NCBI GenBank assembly: GCA_005281725.1
Contig: SSBO01000007.1
Span: 1,680,402-1,744,401, forward strand
Direction: 5' to 3'
Source: Wuchereria bancrofti
Lineage: Eukaryota > Nematoda > Chromadorea > Rhabditida > Onchocercidae
DNA: 64,000 nt
In this document: piece by piece, positions 39,401-50,700 of the stretch
Numbering within the stretch: the stretch's first letter is position 1
How the letters are laid out: each line of letters opens with the position of its first letter
Position numbers and translations under genes: made by a program
The notes under the pieces: generated by a model
Told to the model about the DNA's origin: nothing
Seen by the model: only the letters and a program-made list of their open reading frames with translations
The model's database searches: none

Positions 39401-42220
39401 GCTTCTTCCAAACAAGCACTTCGTTTAGCTTCATCGACATTTCGTACTTCCACATGAAATACAGATCGCACTGGTTTATGATCTGAAAACACCACCGATT
39501 CTACACTTTCATAGAACTGCTGCCGGACATTAACTCCATCACGGTTCCACCATAAAATTCGGTCACACCAAGCCGGACAACGACATTTATCACTGAAACA
39601 TACAACTACCCACATTATTTGGAAACAACAGCACAGCGGCACATCTACAAAACTCAAGAATGGAGCATAAAGAATTGGAAAAACTTCAGCAAAACATTAA
39701 AGCAAGCAAAAAGGAGCAAAGTCCCAAAAAAAAAAGCCTAAAACTTCGTATTATCTCATGATGGGCAGTCCTGAATTTGTATTTTTGTATATCCCATAAT
39801 AAAAATATATAACATCGATTTGAAATCATATCAGAAGCGAGCAAGAAATTCGTAATTAACCTGGTATCCCATCTTGTCGTTCCAGGGTCATATTTATATG
39901 TAGGCCGGAAATTTAAAACATCTGGTTCTTTAAAATCAACGAATATATGATTAAGCTTTTTCTGTTTTTTTAGCTGGAAAAATTTTTAGCAATCAATTTA
40001 TACATAACTAATACCTAAAATGATCTAATCTCAAATGAATGTTTCTTGACTGGGAATCGTCAAAGAATCAGAAAAGGTTGAACTATCTTAAAAATATCAT
40101 CTTCAAAATTTGAATATAGAAATAAGGTTAGGAAAGAAAAACCATGCTAATATATGTAATGTTTTTCTTTTTTGTTATACTTCTAGAAGCTCACCTGATC
40201 AAATACTATCATATCTCTAAATGCATTCTCGTCATAGCAAAGACGACGGAAATCATCATTACTCAAATCACTATTAGTTTCCAGACGAAAATTCATATCA
40301 CCAAACCAAAATATGACATCATGATCAAACAAACTTTTATTGCTTTTTGGGAAGCGAACCTGTGATATTTCCCTAAAATAGAAACTAAAACGTATGATAC
40401 TACCATAAATCCCTGAGCAATATATCTAGTTTTAAATGTAAATAAATGTAACTTACATCATTTGTTTTATCTCCTAGGCTAACCTGTAATCTTGATTTCT
40501 TTTTTCCAATTCTTCCTGTCCAGCAGCAAAATGAGAATTCACGAAACAAAGATAGCTATCATTGATCTGCAAACTGATAGCCACACCACCCTAAAATAGT
40601 CTTTGAAATTAAACAAAACAAGATCTTATTTCATTCTGAAAAAAATTCTTCACTCGCTAATGCTGAAAACTTTTTTCATTCATCGTAATAGCAAGATGTA
40701 CACGACTTCAACAATGATTTAAGGTTAAAAAAGTATTTTGAAAACATGAATATAAGAAAAATAACTAAAAAAACCAGTGAATATTATGCAGAAAATAAAA
40801 TTATGCAAGAAAAGTACCACTAAGTGAGCTTCTGCTATTGTTCATATCACTTCAAAATCATCACTATCTTCCAAATGATCATTCTGCTATCACATTACTT
40901 ACCTTATTACCCATACGACCCAGTAGGGGGAAACCAGTTGGTACAATTTCAACATCAATTGCTGTATTTTCAACTCGAACTTTACAATCAATGCGGCGGT
41001 AAATCATCAACAATATACCAACCAAACGCGCTTCTTGGACCTGTAAAAAACACTTTAAATAGATACAGTAACATAATCCGAACACATCAAGGAATATTAA
41101 AACTAAATGTTCTTTTCTTTTCTTTTTATAATCCGACCACAAAAATGCTGCAACTACACTAATGTATCAAAAATCGAGGGAAGACAATACCGATAAACTT
41201 AGATCTTCCTCAATCGAACTAAAATACGAAAATGAGTGCAGTTATATCAAAACATAAGAATCTAATACCAGAATGTAGCCGGCGGAAGTAGGAAGAGACT
41301 TCTGAATGACAATCTGCCATCCAGAGTGACGTGCTGAAGTATTCATAAGGAAAGCCTGGGGAGAAAGGTCCATTTCTTGTAATCTGTAATGACGTTTTGT
41401 AAATTCATTCATCCCAGAAATTTCTTTTTACTTTGATGTTAGTAATGCAGAAACTGTAAAAAATTTATTTCGAATTCATAATAAATGTTTAATGGTTCAA
41501 AACTGCAAGGAAACTCTTTTTTTTTTTGTTTTTTTAATTCTCTCTTTTAATACGTTGTAATGTACATTTCCTTTGCGTTGGAAGTGATAGAACATTCAGT
41601 CAAAAAAGCCAATGAAACAACAGTTCATATTACACTGCTGGAATATATATATAGGTAAAGGTTGAATTTATTTTTGAAACTGCTTATTAAAAGCAAAAAA
41701 TAACCCAATAACATAAAAATCTGGTGCAGATGCTCCTTCGCACGTTAACCAATTCGGCAAATCCTCACGTGTTGGCATTCGGCCGTTGACATTAAATGTT
41801 GTGATGAATATTGATGTTGTGATATATGTCGAATACCTTAGAATGAACCAACATGACGAATCACGGATCAATTTATATCTAATGTACTGGTGAATATAAT
41901 ATGAATTATGAGCAATAATGCATTGGGAAAAGTAAGAGGATACTGCGGAATTGAATGACAGTAAGAAACCTCTAGATCAGCTGTCAATAATAAATGTAAC
42001 CAAACGGAGATTCATTAACCGTTACTTGAATTTTGCAAAAATAGACTAACCTGCTTTCCCAATCACGCATGACTTCCTCAACATCATCTCGACGAGAAAG
42101 CGCTGGTATGATATTCCCAGCGGTGTAAAAGGTCATTCTCCAACCATACTTTCCATGAATAAACTGTCTATAAATTGTAGAAAGTTTTCGAATCCTTAAT
42201 GCAGCTTTTGACGCTATCAT
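36470..42220 (-). CDS. ocrl-1: OCRL/INPP5B-type inositol polyphosphate 5-phosphatase with ASH and RhoGAP-like domains (complete, 729 aa)
   Basis: Fourteen exons sum to 2190 nt, in frame throughout: 42051-42220, 41705-41836, 41269-41383, 40903-41040, 40484-40590, 40195-40372, 39861-39973, 39331-39592, 38979-39170, 38522-38719, 38038-38218, 37835-37900, 37247-37411, 36470-36642 (TGA). The family removes the 5-phosphate from PI(4,5)P2 and related lipids at Golgi/endosomes. Catalytic motifs: FNVNG (71-75), QEMD (103-106), GRMGNKGG (180-187), NSHFAAG (203-209), GDMNFR (245-250), [10 protein letters not shown] (324-333), SDHKPV (354-359). An ASH domain starts near 406 with [14 protein letters not shown], and a RhoGAP-like domain fills about 536-729. 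That domain shows no arginine finger, as known for OCRL. The start ATG follows a TTTCCAG acceptor 39 nt upstream with an intervening in-frame stop, so there is no N-terminal PH domain. Confidence 0.88.
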
Positions 42221-42259
42221 TTCATGATAAGAAAAAGAGTTTTGTCAAGTATGGAAATT

Positions 42260-42261
42260 CT
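42260..42261 (-). promoter_or_regulatory. Candidate trans-splice acceptor of the OCRL-like mRNA
   Basis: GAGTTTCCAG places AG at 42260-42261, 39 nt before the ATG. An in-frame TGA between them rules out coding use of this exon upstream of the ATG, so the acceptor fits a spliced leader or a 5' UTR exon. Confidence 0.5.
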
Positions 42262-43144
42262 GGAAACTCATTCTTAACACGAGAAAATACATTATACTTA
42301 ATAAGGAAAAACAGTGTAAAAGGAACAAATATAAAGAAATAAGTCAATAAACTAAGTTATTGAAGGCCAAAAATAAGGCACGGCAAATCAATTCAGTTCA
42401 GCTGTGTAAATATAAAATGTATACATCTATTTTGCATGTGCATCACTATATAACGCATTATGATTACAATTATATTACGAAAACAATTCGTAATCGCTAC
42501 AGCAACCATGAATGTATCGTCACGATAGTAGTCAGTGAGCTAATTAAAGTGAGCTAAAAAAGTGAGCCTTTTTTAATAAACCGGGAAAGTCTTTGGTTTC
42601 GTTAGAATTTACAACTGCTATTGATGAAGCATTTTATATTGGTAACTAACGAGCCTGCTTGACAGTGTAGAGGACATTTCTCAAATTACACTAAGAGTTA
42701 TTGGCAACTAAAAAAAAAATCTAAAAAATTATTGACAACTAGCTTTCACTAGGAAGGATTTGTTGATAAATTCAGAAAACGAAAGCGATAAATCGGAGCA
42801 ACTATGAGGCCTCTAATCTATTTCAGCTGCAAGCATCTAAATCACTAAAACAAAAAAAAAAATCCTAGTTGGGGAGTATGACTCCGAAAAAAATTTTCTC
42901 TGCTAGTCTAAAGTTACAAATCTTCAACAGATACACTAACCAAAACTAAAGTCTTGAGCGAATAATCTCAAAATTCAGTTTTCGATAATTTAAAAAGCCA
43001 GTAATTTGATAACAACAGCTGAGAATTAAGAAGCAAAATTTGGGAAGTCAAAGAGACGAATTAACCTCTTAAACTAACTGAGTGATCTGAACTATTCACA
43101 ACCAAAAAATTATCACAAAGACAAATCTAATGCGAATCACAATT
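42262..43144. other. Spacer between the two tandem 5-phosphatase genes
   Basis: About 0.9 kb of AT-rich DNA without recognisable coding sequence. It is where the ASH and RhoGAP exons would lie if the upstream copy still carried them; I see no trace of ASH or RhoGAP coding sequence. Confidence 0.6.
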
Positions 43145-46100
43145 TCACTCCTTCGTTTCTTCCTTCTTATAGCGATAATCATTACGACGACTCGCTCCCC
43201 TGAATGCTCTTCGGTAAGTTTTGTCATATTCGGCCGGATCGATTTCTCGTACACCCAAGTAAAAAAGAGCCCTAACTGGTCTGTGGTCTGAAAATCTGAT
43301 GGATGGTACGCTGTCGTAAAATTTCTGTCTGATGTGGACGCCCTTCTGATTCCACCATAAAATACGATCACACCAAGCAGGTACACGTTTTTTTCTGCTG
43401 AAAAAAGAGTCATGAAAATAATGATTTGAAAGTTTACTTTACTGTGTAAGTGGAATGATAATCAACTTGAGGATTAGCAGCGGTTAAATGCTGAGAGAGT
43501 AGCTATGAGGCCATTATATCTTAGACAGATGCAAATAAGGGGAAAAGATACCTTTGACATAATAAGATGACCCACAACATACAAATTAGCAATGACGAAA
43601 GCGGGTATGTAGGTCTGTTTATCTTTGTGACAAAAGACACGGAAAACTAATATTCGAAAAGTCAGAACGACTCCTCTAAACAATGCATCAATTTTTAGAT
43701 TTTTAAAAGTTTAAACCAGCTACTAAGATATGGAAAACAGAAAAAACTAATAAAAAGCATTTGGCACTACCTGCTATCCCATTTGTCGGAGTTAATATCA
43801 TATTTGAAAGTTGGACGAAAATTCAAAAATTCCGGCTCTTTGAAATTTTTAAATATAATTTTGAGTTTCATCGCTCTTTTAAGCTAAATAGTTCGCATTC
43901 TTCAACATAACCGTAATATTACAAGCAAAATCAAGCCTTCTCATATAGGTTCACTGAACAAATACGAAAGTTCTGTTAAACCGAACTTATAAATCATGCC
44001 AAATTATATAACATTCGGAAATTCTCTTTCTAGATAGATTGTTCTGCTGATTATCAAAAATTATCAAATATATATATATATATTTCTAGTAATGTTGGAC
44101 ATATTAAAAAGCACTGAGACATACCGGTACTAAAAAAAGTATTAAAACAAAGAAATATTGATGTTTTACTGTGTTATAAATACTGCAAAAGCACTACTGG
44201 AAAGTTTTTTTTCCTTTAAATCTCATCTAGGACATACAATAATGCTTAAGAGATTGTTTTGATATCATTTCCAGGGTTCTAATATGGCACCAGTAGTGAA
44301 CGACTACTTAACCTGCTAGACGGAGAGTTTAATATTCCATTTTACGATTTATACATCATGACCAGAAAAAGTATCAAATTCACTTTTAAGATCTAACAGA
44401 TCGTCTCATATAAAATAAAGCTCAGAACTCTGAAACACCTTTCAACACCAATAATCATAAAAATTATTCAATAATTGGAATTTTCCGAATTATGTTAACT
44501 TGCCTGGTCGTAAACAAGCATATCTCTGAATGCTTCATCATCGTTGCATAGTTTACGCAATTCATTGTTACTCATACCATATGCAGTATCCAAGCGAAAA
44601 TTTAAATCACCAAACCAAAAAACAGCATCGTGTTCGAAAAGGGTTTTACCATTTTTATTAAAACGTATATTTTTGACGATATGCCTGAAATTTACCGAAA
44701 CAGGAATATTGAAATGGAAAATCAAGAATGAATTCCATCATTAATCAAACTAAGTTTGAAATTTAAAGAAAAACTCATCTATAAACTTGAACATACTTAT
44801 AATCCAAGATGCGTTTTTCATTTCCATCAATATGAGCAGCGAAGTGTACGTTCACAAAACAAACTGCTGTATCATTCATACACATGCTAATCGCAACAGC
44901 ACCCTATGAATCCATTTGTCCCATATAACATCATATTACAATATATGAAAACAATCTTTTGAAAAACAATCCTATATCTTTCAAAACTCCAAATCATTCA
45001 AAATTTATCAAAACTTTTTTGTTTTCATCACCTGTGGAATTGCTGCTGTATTCAAATACTCAAAGCATTTATCTCTTAGAACAAGTTTAATTCCACTGAA
45101 ACTGATTAGGAATTCAGTAATGCCAATATACCTAGTCCTAGTTAGGATATATAACGGAATAAATACCAGAAAGTATACCTTATCACCCAGTGCTCTTCCA
45201 AATACATTACATCGCCCGGTTGGTATCATAACTGCGTCAATTTCGGATGGACGTACTTTGATTTTACTGCCTACACGTCGATAAACTGCTAGCAATATAC
45301 CTACCAATCGTATTTCATTTATCTGAATGCATATAAAAGATTAACTGTCAGCTCAAAATCCGAATTAGAAACAAGAGAATGAAAAAACTAACCAAATCAT
45401 AATCAGTGCCTTTCGGGAAAGATTTGGCGATAATGACTTTCCATTCCATGTGTCGTGTTGATGCATTCATTATGAAAGCTTGTGGAGAAAAATCCATTTC
45501 TTGAAGTCTGGAAGTCAATACCCATGAAAATACTGGGAAACAGATAATTCTCAATGTAAGGGAAAAATAGAAAAGTTCTAGAAACAGCGCAAAGTCACCA
45601 ATCACTTGAAAGAAAAAACTTAACATGACTCACTTTCTTCATCCAACATTAAATGAAAGTAACAAACCCAATAATGTAAAAATCAGGTGGAAGAATGCCT
45701 TTACAATTTAACCAGCTCGGTATTCCATCCAGTCTTGGTATACATCCATTAACATTGAATGTGGTAATGAATACTGACGATGTTCGATAAAGAGAAGGTC
45801 TGGAAGGGTTAAAGTTTATTTTTGAGCTTTATATTCGACACCCTTGCTAATAAGATAAAACATATTATCTTGCCGACACATAGTCTTCACGTCTTTGAAT
45901 AACAGCATGCTTAGATCAAATCAGAATTGTTATATTTGATAGCACAGGCATTAGCCAAATCATAATTTTTGTAAAAAGAATTTAAAAAATGAGTTTCCAG
46001 GTAGGTGATAATTTTTGTAAAAGAGTTTAAAAAATGGGTTCTCAGGTGATGATTATTTCACATACGTGGATTCCCAATCACGTAAAAACTTGACGTCGAG

Positions 46101-46197
46101 ATGACGTGATGATGCATGCACAGCAGAATCTCCAGCGATGTTTGGCTCTCCGACATTATTTGTTCCGCGATTACGAATCCCCCTACGCCCACTATTC
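43145..46197 (-). CDS. Catalytic-domain-only inositol polyphosphate 5-phosphatase, tandem paralogue of the OCRL-like gene; 5' end uncertain
   Basis: Eight exons join in phase: 46066-46197, 45668-45799, 45393-45507, 45179-45322, 44797-44903, 44504-44684, 43771-43883, 43145-43397 (TGA at 43145-43147), giving 391 visible residues. Exons 2-7 have the same phases as those of the neighbouring OCRL-like gene and almost the same lengths (132/132, 115/115, 144/138, 107/107, 181/178, 113/113). Catalytic motifs are kept: [34 protein letters not shown] and SDHRPV. The usual GRMGNKGG loop is altered to GRALGDKGA. The protein ends about 50 residues after SDHRPV in a Lys/Glu/Arg-rich tail ([14 protein letters not shown]), with no ASH or RhoGAP part. 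Exon 6 ends with a GC donor (44502-44503). The first listed exon has no ATG in frame, so a start exon upstream is missing. Confidence 0.83.
45962..46050. repeat. Two tandem copies of a ~46-bp intronic segment
   Basis: ATAATTTTTGTAAAA, TTTAAAAAATG and CAGGT occur in order in 45962-46004 and again in 46008-46050 with a few changes, inside the first intron of the upstream 5-phosphatase. Confidence 0.7.
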
Positions 46198-47307
46198 CTG
46201 CAAATACCATCACTTACGCCACACGAAGACTACACCGCTTCCCCAGAGAACTTCAGCACTTTTTTTCATTTCTTCATGACTGAAGCTAGAAATAATTCGT
46301 TTATAGCTCTCAAGGTTAGTTAATGACTTCGTTCACTTCACTGCAAGTAAAAAGTAAATGAAGCGCAGGGGAATAAAATTTCGATGGATAATTATATTAT
46401 TGCTGTGGACTTCAAATATTGAAATCGTCCTTTCCTTTATTTCAGAATTCAGAATTTGTAACAACATGACAGAAGACCGAGAATAAACGACACCAATAGC
46501 TTATGAAACTCACGAGTCGACCCACCACCGCCCCTCTCTTTTGTTTTCAATACACATCACTGTACCAAGCCGATGAAAAAATGATGCCCAAATTAAATCT
46601 GAAGAATCTTATGTACCTCTATCAATATTTAAATTTTTACTGGTTGAAAGCTGTACAAATCCTGAACTGAGGAATTGCATACTTAAGAATAACCTGCTGA
46701 CACAGTGATTTAAGCGTGCAAAAAGAAAAAATGAAGCCGATTCTCCTGTGTTCTTCACTTCCAAATTATATTCAAACAAAGTCACTCAAATGCACTGCTA
46801 AAGAAACTTTTCACTTATTAGATAGTTATACTGATATTCACAAACAAATTTTATAATGTAACAGTGGATAAATGATATGACAGGTACATATATTGGAAAT
46901 GGCGATCATGAATAGCACATTGCTTAAATGCTTTATTTAAGAATGCAACGGAAAAATATGAAACATGGTCCCTAAAGAGGACAGAAATAAACATTTAGTA
47001 CGACTAATCTAAGGTAATTTTGATAACTATAAAAATGTAAATTCCAAAAAAAATACAAGAAGCTAGGAAACCTTAAATCTGCGCTTTGGGAAGGACGAAG
47101 CAATTGAAAATTTGAGGGATGGCAAAAAACAAAAAGCAGAAGAGTGATAGAACTCTTCTTTATTAGATATTTCGCCTGTAAATAAGGACAAAATTGGACA
47201 GAAAAATAAATACTGGAAAGAACATTTGTATTGAACAGTCTCACTAGCTGATATAAATTTTACAAGATCAAATTTCTGGAAATTCGTGGTTTCTTCCGTA
47301 GCGGATT
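46198..47307. other. Spacer between sym-2-like stop codon and the 5-phosphatase
   Basis: About 1.1 kb containing the 3' UTR of the sym-2-like gene and, presumably, the missing 5' exon of the 5-phosphatase. The 46100-46260 part is distinctly GC-richer than the rest. Confidence 0.5.
47159..47164 (-). terminator. Candidate AATAAA polyadenylation signal of the sym-2-like gene
   Basis: The plus-strand TTTATT reads AATAAA on the coding strand, about 145 nt after the stop codon at 47308-47310. Confidence 0.45.
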
Positions 47308-47754
47308 TCAATGTTCCGGGATGAGTTCTACGTAACGTGATCCTGAAATCGATAGTATGATATTTCGCAAGAAATTATGCGAATGAATATAACATAATTT
47401 TTTCGTTCATCGTTCGAAATCATTGCTTACAATACCAACACAAGAAAAACTAAACCAACATAGGTAACGACGGTATAACATCTCCCTACACTTTCTTTGG
47501 ACCAAAAGTTTAAGGTTTAGAGACTTGAGTCAATGAACTTTACTAGGTAATGGTTTACTTAGTTCCGGATTCCGAACAGCAAAGATATACCCATATAATT
47601 TCTATTGCGTTGCATGGCAGCATCGAAATCCGCTCGGTTTCTGAACTCGACAATTGCCTCACCACTAGGACGGTCCGTTCCATATTCATACAACACATCA
47701 ATAGACGCTGGCCGTAGCGGTTGGAAGAACTAAATTTGAACAATGAACAACCTC
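47185..47754. repeat. Assembly duplicate block 1, left copy
   Basis: Matches 48636-49205 base for base (offset 1451). It covers the last two exons and part of the 3' UTR of the sym-2-like gene and ends at a C10-A11 homopolymer pair (47754-47774). Confidence 0.93.
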
Positions 47755-50700
47755 CCCCCCCCCAAAAAAAAAAAGCCAAGATACACCAAGAAATTGCTCA
47801 AAGAAATGAAGTGACCGCAAATCAAATTCAAAATCCAGAACACCAATCCAGAAAAACTGAACCAACCAATCTACAGAAATGTGCGGACTCTTCGTTAATC
47901 AATTAGCCAATCAATGCTGCTTCTGAATATAAGCAGAAGAATGTCCCCAACACGAAACAGCACTATTCGCCAGATTCGTTCCCCTCTGTTCAGCTATTTT
48001 TAGTCTATTCTAGGTAGGTAAATATACTTTTTACTATTGCAACTTACATCGATTATGTCGCGTTCCGTGGCCCGATATGGAAGACCGCGCATCCGTATAC
48101 AGTATTCCGGTGGCGGCGTCGTATAACGACGCCGCGGTGGTGAATACCCCCTATGGCCACCCATCGGCGGTTCATCTCTCCAACCCCGTCGCATCGGTCC
48201 TCCGCCACCACGTCCACCACCGTACCCATCATCATAACCGTCGCCACTACCACCGTATCTGTCGGCCCATACTTCTGCAACCCCCCGTTCACATTCACAT
48301 TTAATACCCAAAACAGAACCATAGCTCAGCAGATTCCCGAATATTTTCCAAGGTCGCAGCGATTTCAGAAATTTCCAGATTTCCCAGCAAGGCCCAAAAT
48401 ATTCAGATTTGCTAAACAACTCGTTCCTAACCAGATTCCACCGTGGCTTCCAGAAGCAAATCCCTGTTTTCCCCAAAAGCTGAACCGACGACCCCTTTCA
48501 TCATCCCATACTGTGCTGATCCTTTCATATCTGATTGTTACTTATAAAAGTTTAGAAATAAACAAACCATTCCGATGCATTCTGGAATCACGATAACCAC
48601 GGTCAACACCTGGACGATCATATGGCAACGCTCTNAGGACAAAATTGGACAGAAAAATAAATACTGGAAAGAACATTTGTATTGAACAGTCTCACTAGCT
48701 GATATAAATTTTACAAGATCAAATTTCTGGAAATTCGTGGTTTCTTCCGTAGCGGATTTCAATGTTCCGGGATGAGTTCTACGTAACGTGATCCTGAAAT
48801 CGATAGTATGATATTTCGCAAGAAATTATGCGAATGAATATAACATAATTTTTTCGTTCATCGTTCGAAATCATTGCTTACAATACCAACACAAGAAAAA
48901 CTAAACCAACATAGGTAACGACGGTATAACATCTCCCTACACTTTCTTTGGACCAAAAGTTTAAGGTTTAGAGACTTGAGTCAATGAACTTTACTAGGTA
49001 ATGGTTTACTTAGTTCCGGATTCCGAACAGCAAAGATATACCCATATAATTTCTATTGCGTTGCATGGCAGCATCGAAATCCGCTCGGTTTCTGAACTCG
49101 ACAATTGCCTCACCACTAGGACGGTCCGTTCCATATTCATACAACACATCAATAGACGCTGGCCGTAGCGGTTGGAAGAACTAAATTTGAACAATGAACA
49201 ACCTCAAGAGATTAATAAAAGTCACAAAATTTGAAATTTCACTAGTCCACATAATAAGGCTTCAAATTAGTAACTGAATTAATGAACAATTAATATAACT
49301 GATAATAAAAAGTAAAAAATTGCCCATACATTCCATTTCGTATGAAAGATTCGATTAGCAGCGATTACAAAATGAATGAAAAGTGCAACTATCATTCGCA
49401 CTCTTGATACTCTTAATAACAATTAATAACTTATTAGTCATGACCAGATGCCCCCTCCCCCTCCGTGGCCCGATATGGAAGACCGCGCATCCGTATACAG
49501 TATTCCGGTGGCGGCGTCGTATAACGACGCCGCGGTGGTGAATACCCCCTATGGCCACCCATCGGCGGTTCATCTCTCCAACCCCGTCGCATCGGTCCTC
49601 CGCCACCACGTCCACCACCGTACCCATCATCATAACCGTCGCCACTACCACCGTATCTGTCGGCCCATACTTCTGCAACCCCCCGTTCACATTCACATTT
49701 AATACCCAAAACAGAACCATAGCTCAGCAGATTCCCGAATATTTTCCAAGGTCGCAGCGATTTCAGAAATTTCCAGATTTCCCAGCAAGGCCCAAAATAT
49801 TCAGATTTGCTAAACAACTCGTTCCTAACCAGATTCCACCGTGGCTTCCAGAAGCAAATCCCTGTTTTCCCCAAAAGCTGAACCGACGACCCCTTTCATC
49901 ATCCCATACTGTGCTGATCCTTTCATATCTGATTGTTACTTATAAAAGTTTAGAAATAAACAAACCATTCCGATGCATTCTGGAATCACGATAACCACGG
50001 TCAACACCTGGACGATCATATGGCAACGCTCTCGGGCGACGATCTCTTTCCCATCCCCGACTACTACCGTATGGATCAATACCTCCATCCAAAGCTCGAA
50101 GCATCTCACCATAAGACGACGGATATATGTCCACATATCTTAATAACAAAATATGGTCAACTTCAAAAACAAGTCAAGCAAACAATCAGATCTAGTACCC
50201 AATAAACCTTCCCATTATAGGAACCATTGACAATTACACTTGTTAAATACAATGCGCGAAAGCTGCTAATATTTGATTTTTGTTTTAACAAAGCATTGGA
50301 AATTAAACATTGAGAAAACTAAATCGATGAATACCTATGCTGAATGTATTCTTTATTTTTAGCAAGAGCTTTTGAGGCCGACTCATCATCAATGAATGCA
50401 ACGAAAGCTTCGCCTTTCGGTTTTCCACTGTAACGGTCGTAAGTCATAACAATACCTAGAAAAATAAGTAAATGAAGTATAACGCGAAAGTAACCTTTCA
50501 TATTCCTCTATACTAAATATCTACACTAACAGCAAGACTGCAAACAATGCAAATCTTCTATTGTCAAATAAAACTGTGAGTTTTTCTGATTACATCAAAT
50601 AAAGTAAAATTTTTGAAGTTGTTTCTAATCAAATCAAACGCAAACATTTCCATTGCAGAAATAGAAACAAAATCATAAACAATGGATTCCTTCAACATGA

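Noticed and set aside
40824..41162. 112-codon plus-strand ORF
   Set aside because: Antisense shadow of the OCRL exon 40903-41040, whose minus frame carries ARLVGILL and GRMGNK.
46198..46217. 20-nt intron GTAAGT...TTTGCAG joining an ATG-started exon to the short 5-phosphatase
   Set aside because: Far below the minimum length for a spliceable intron, and the join gives a frame other than the one carrying the conserved RDWES.
48077..48596. Long plus-strand ORFs (147 and 75 codons) rich in His, Thr and Pro
   Set aside because: They are the antisense of the sym-2-like Gly/Arg-rich exon 6 and its intron; the minus frame encodes a recognisable RRM with proper splice sites. The same applies to the copies at 49448-49994.
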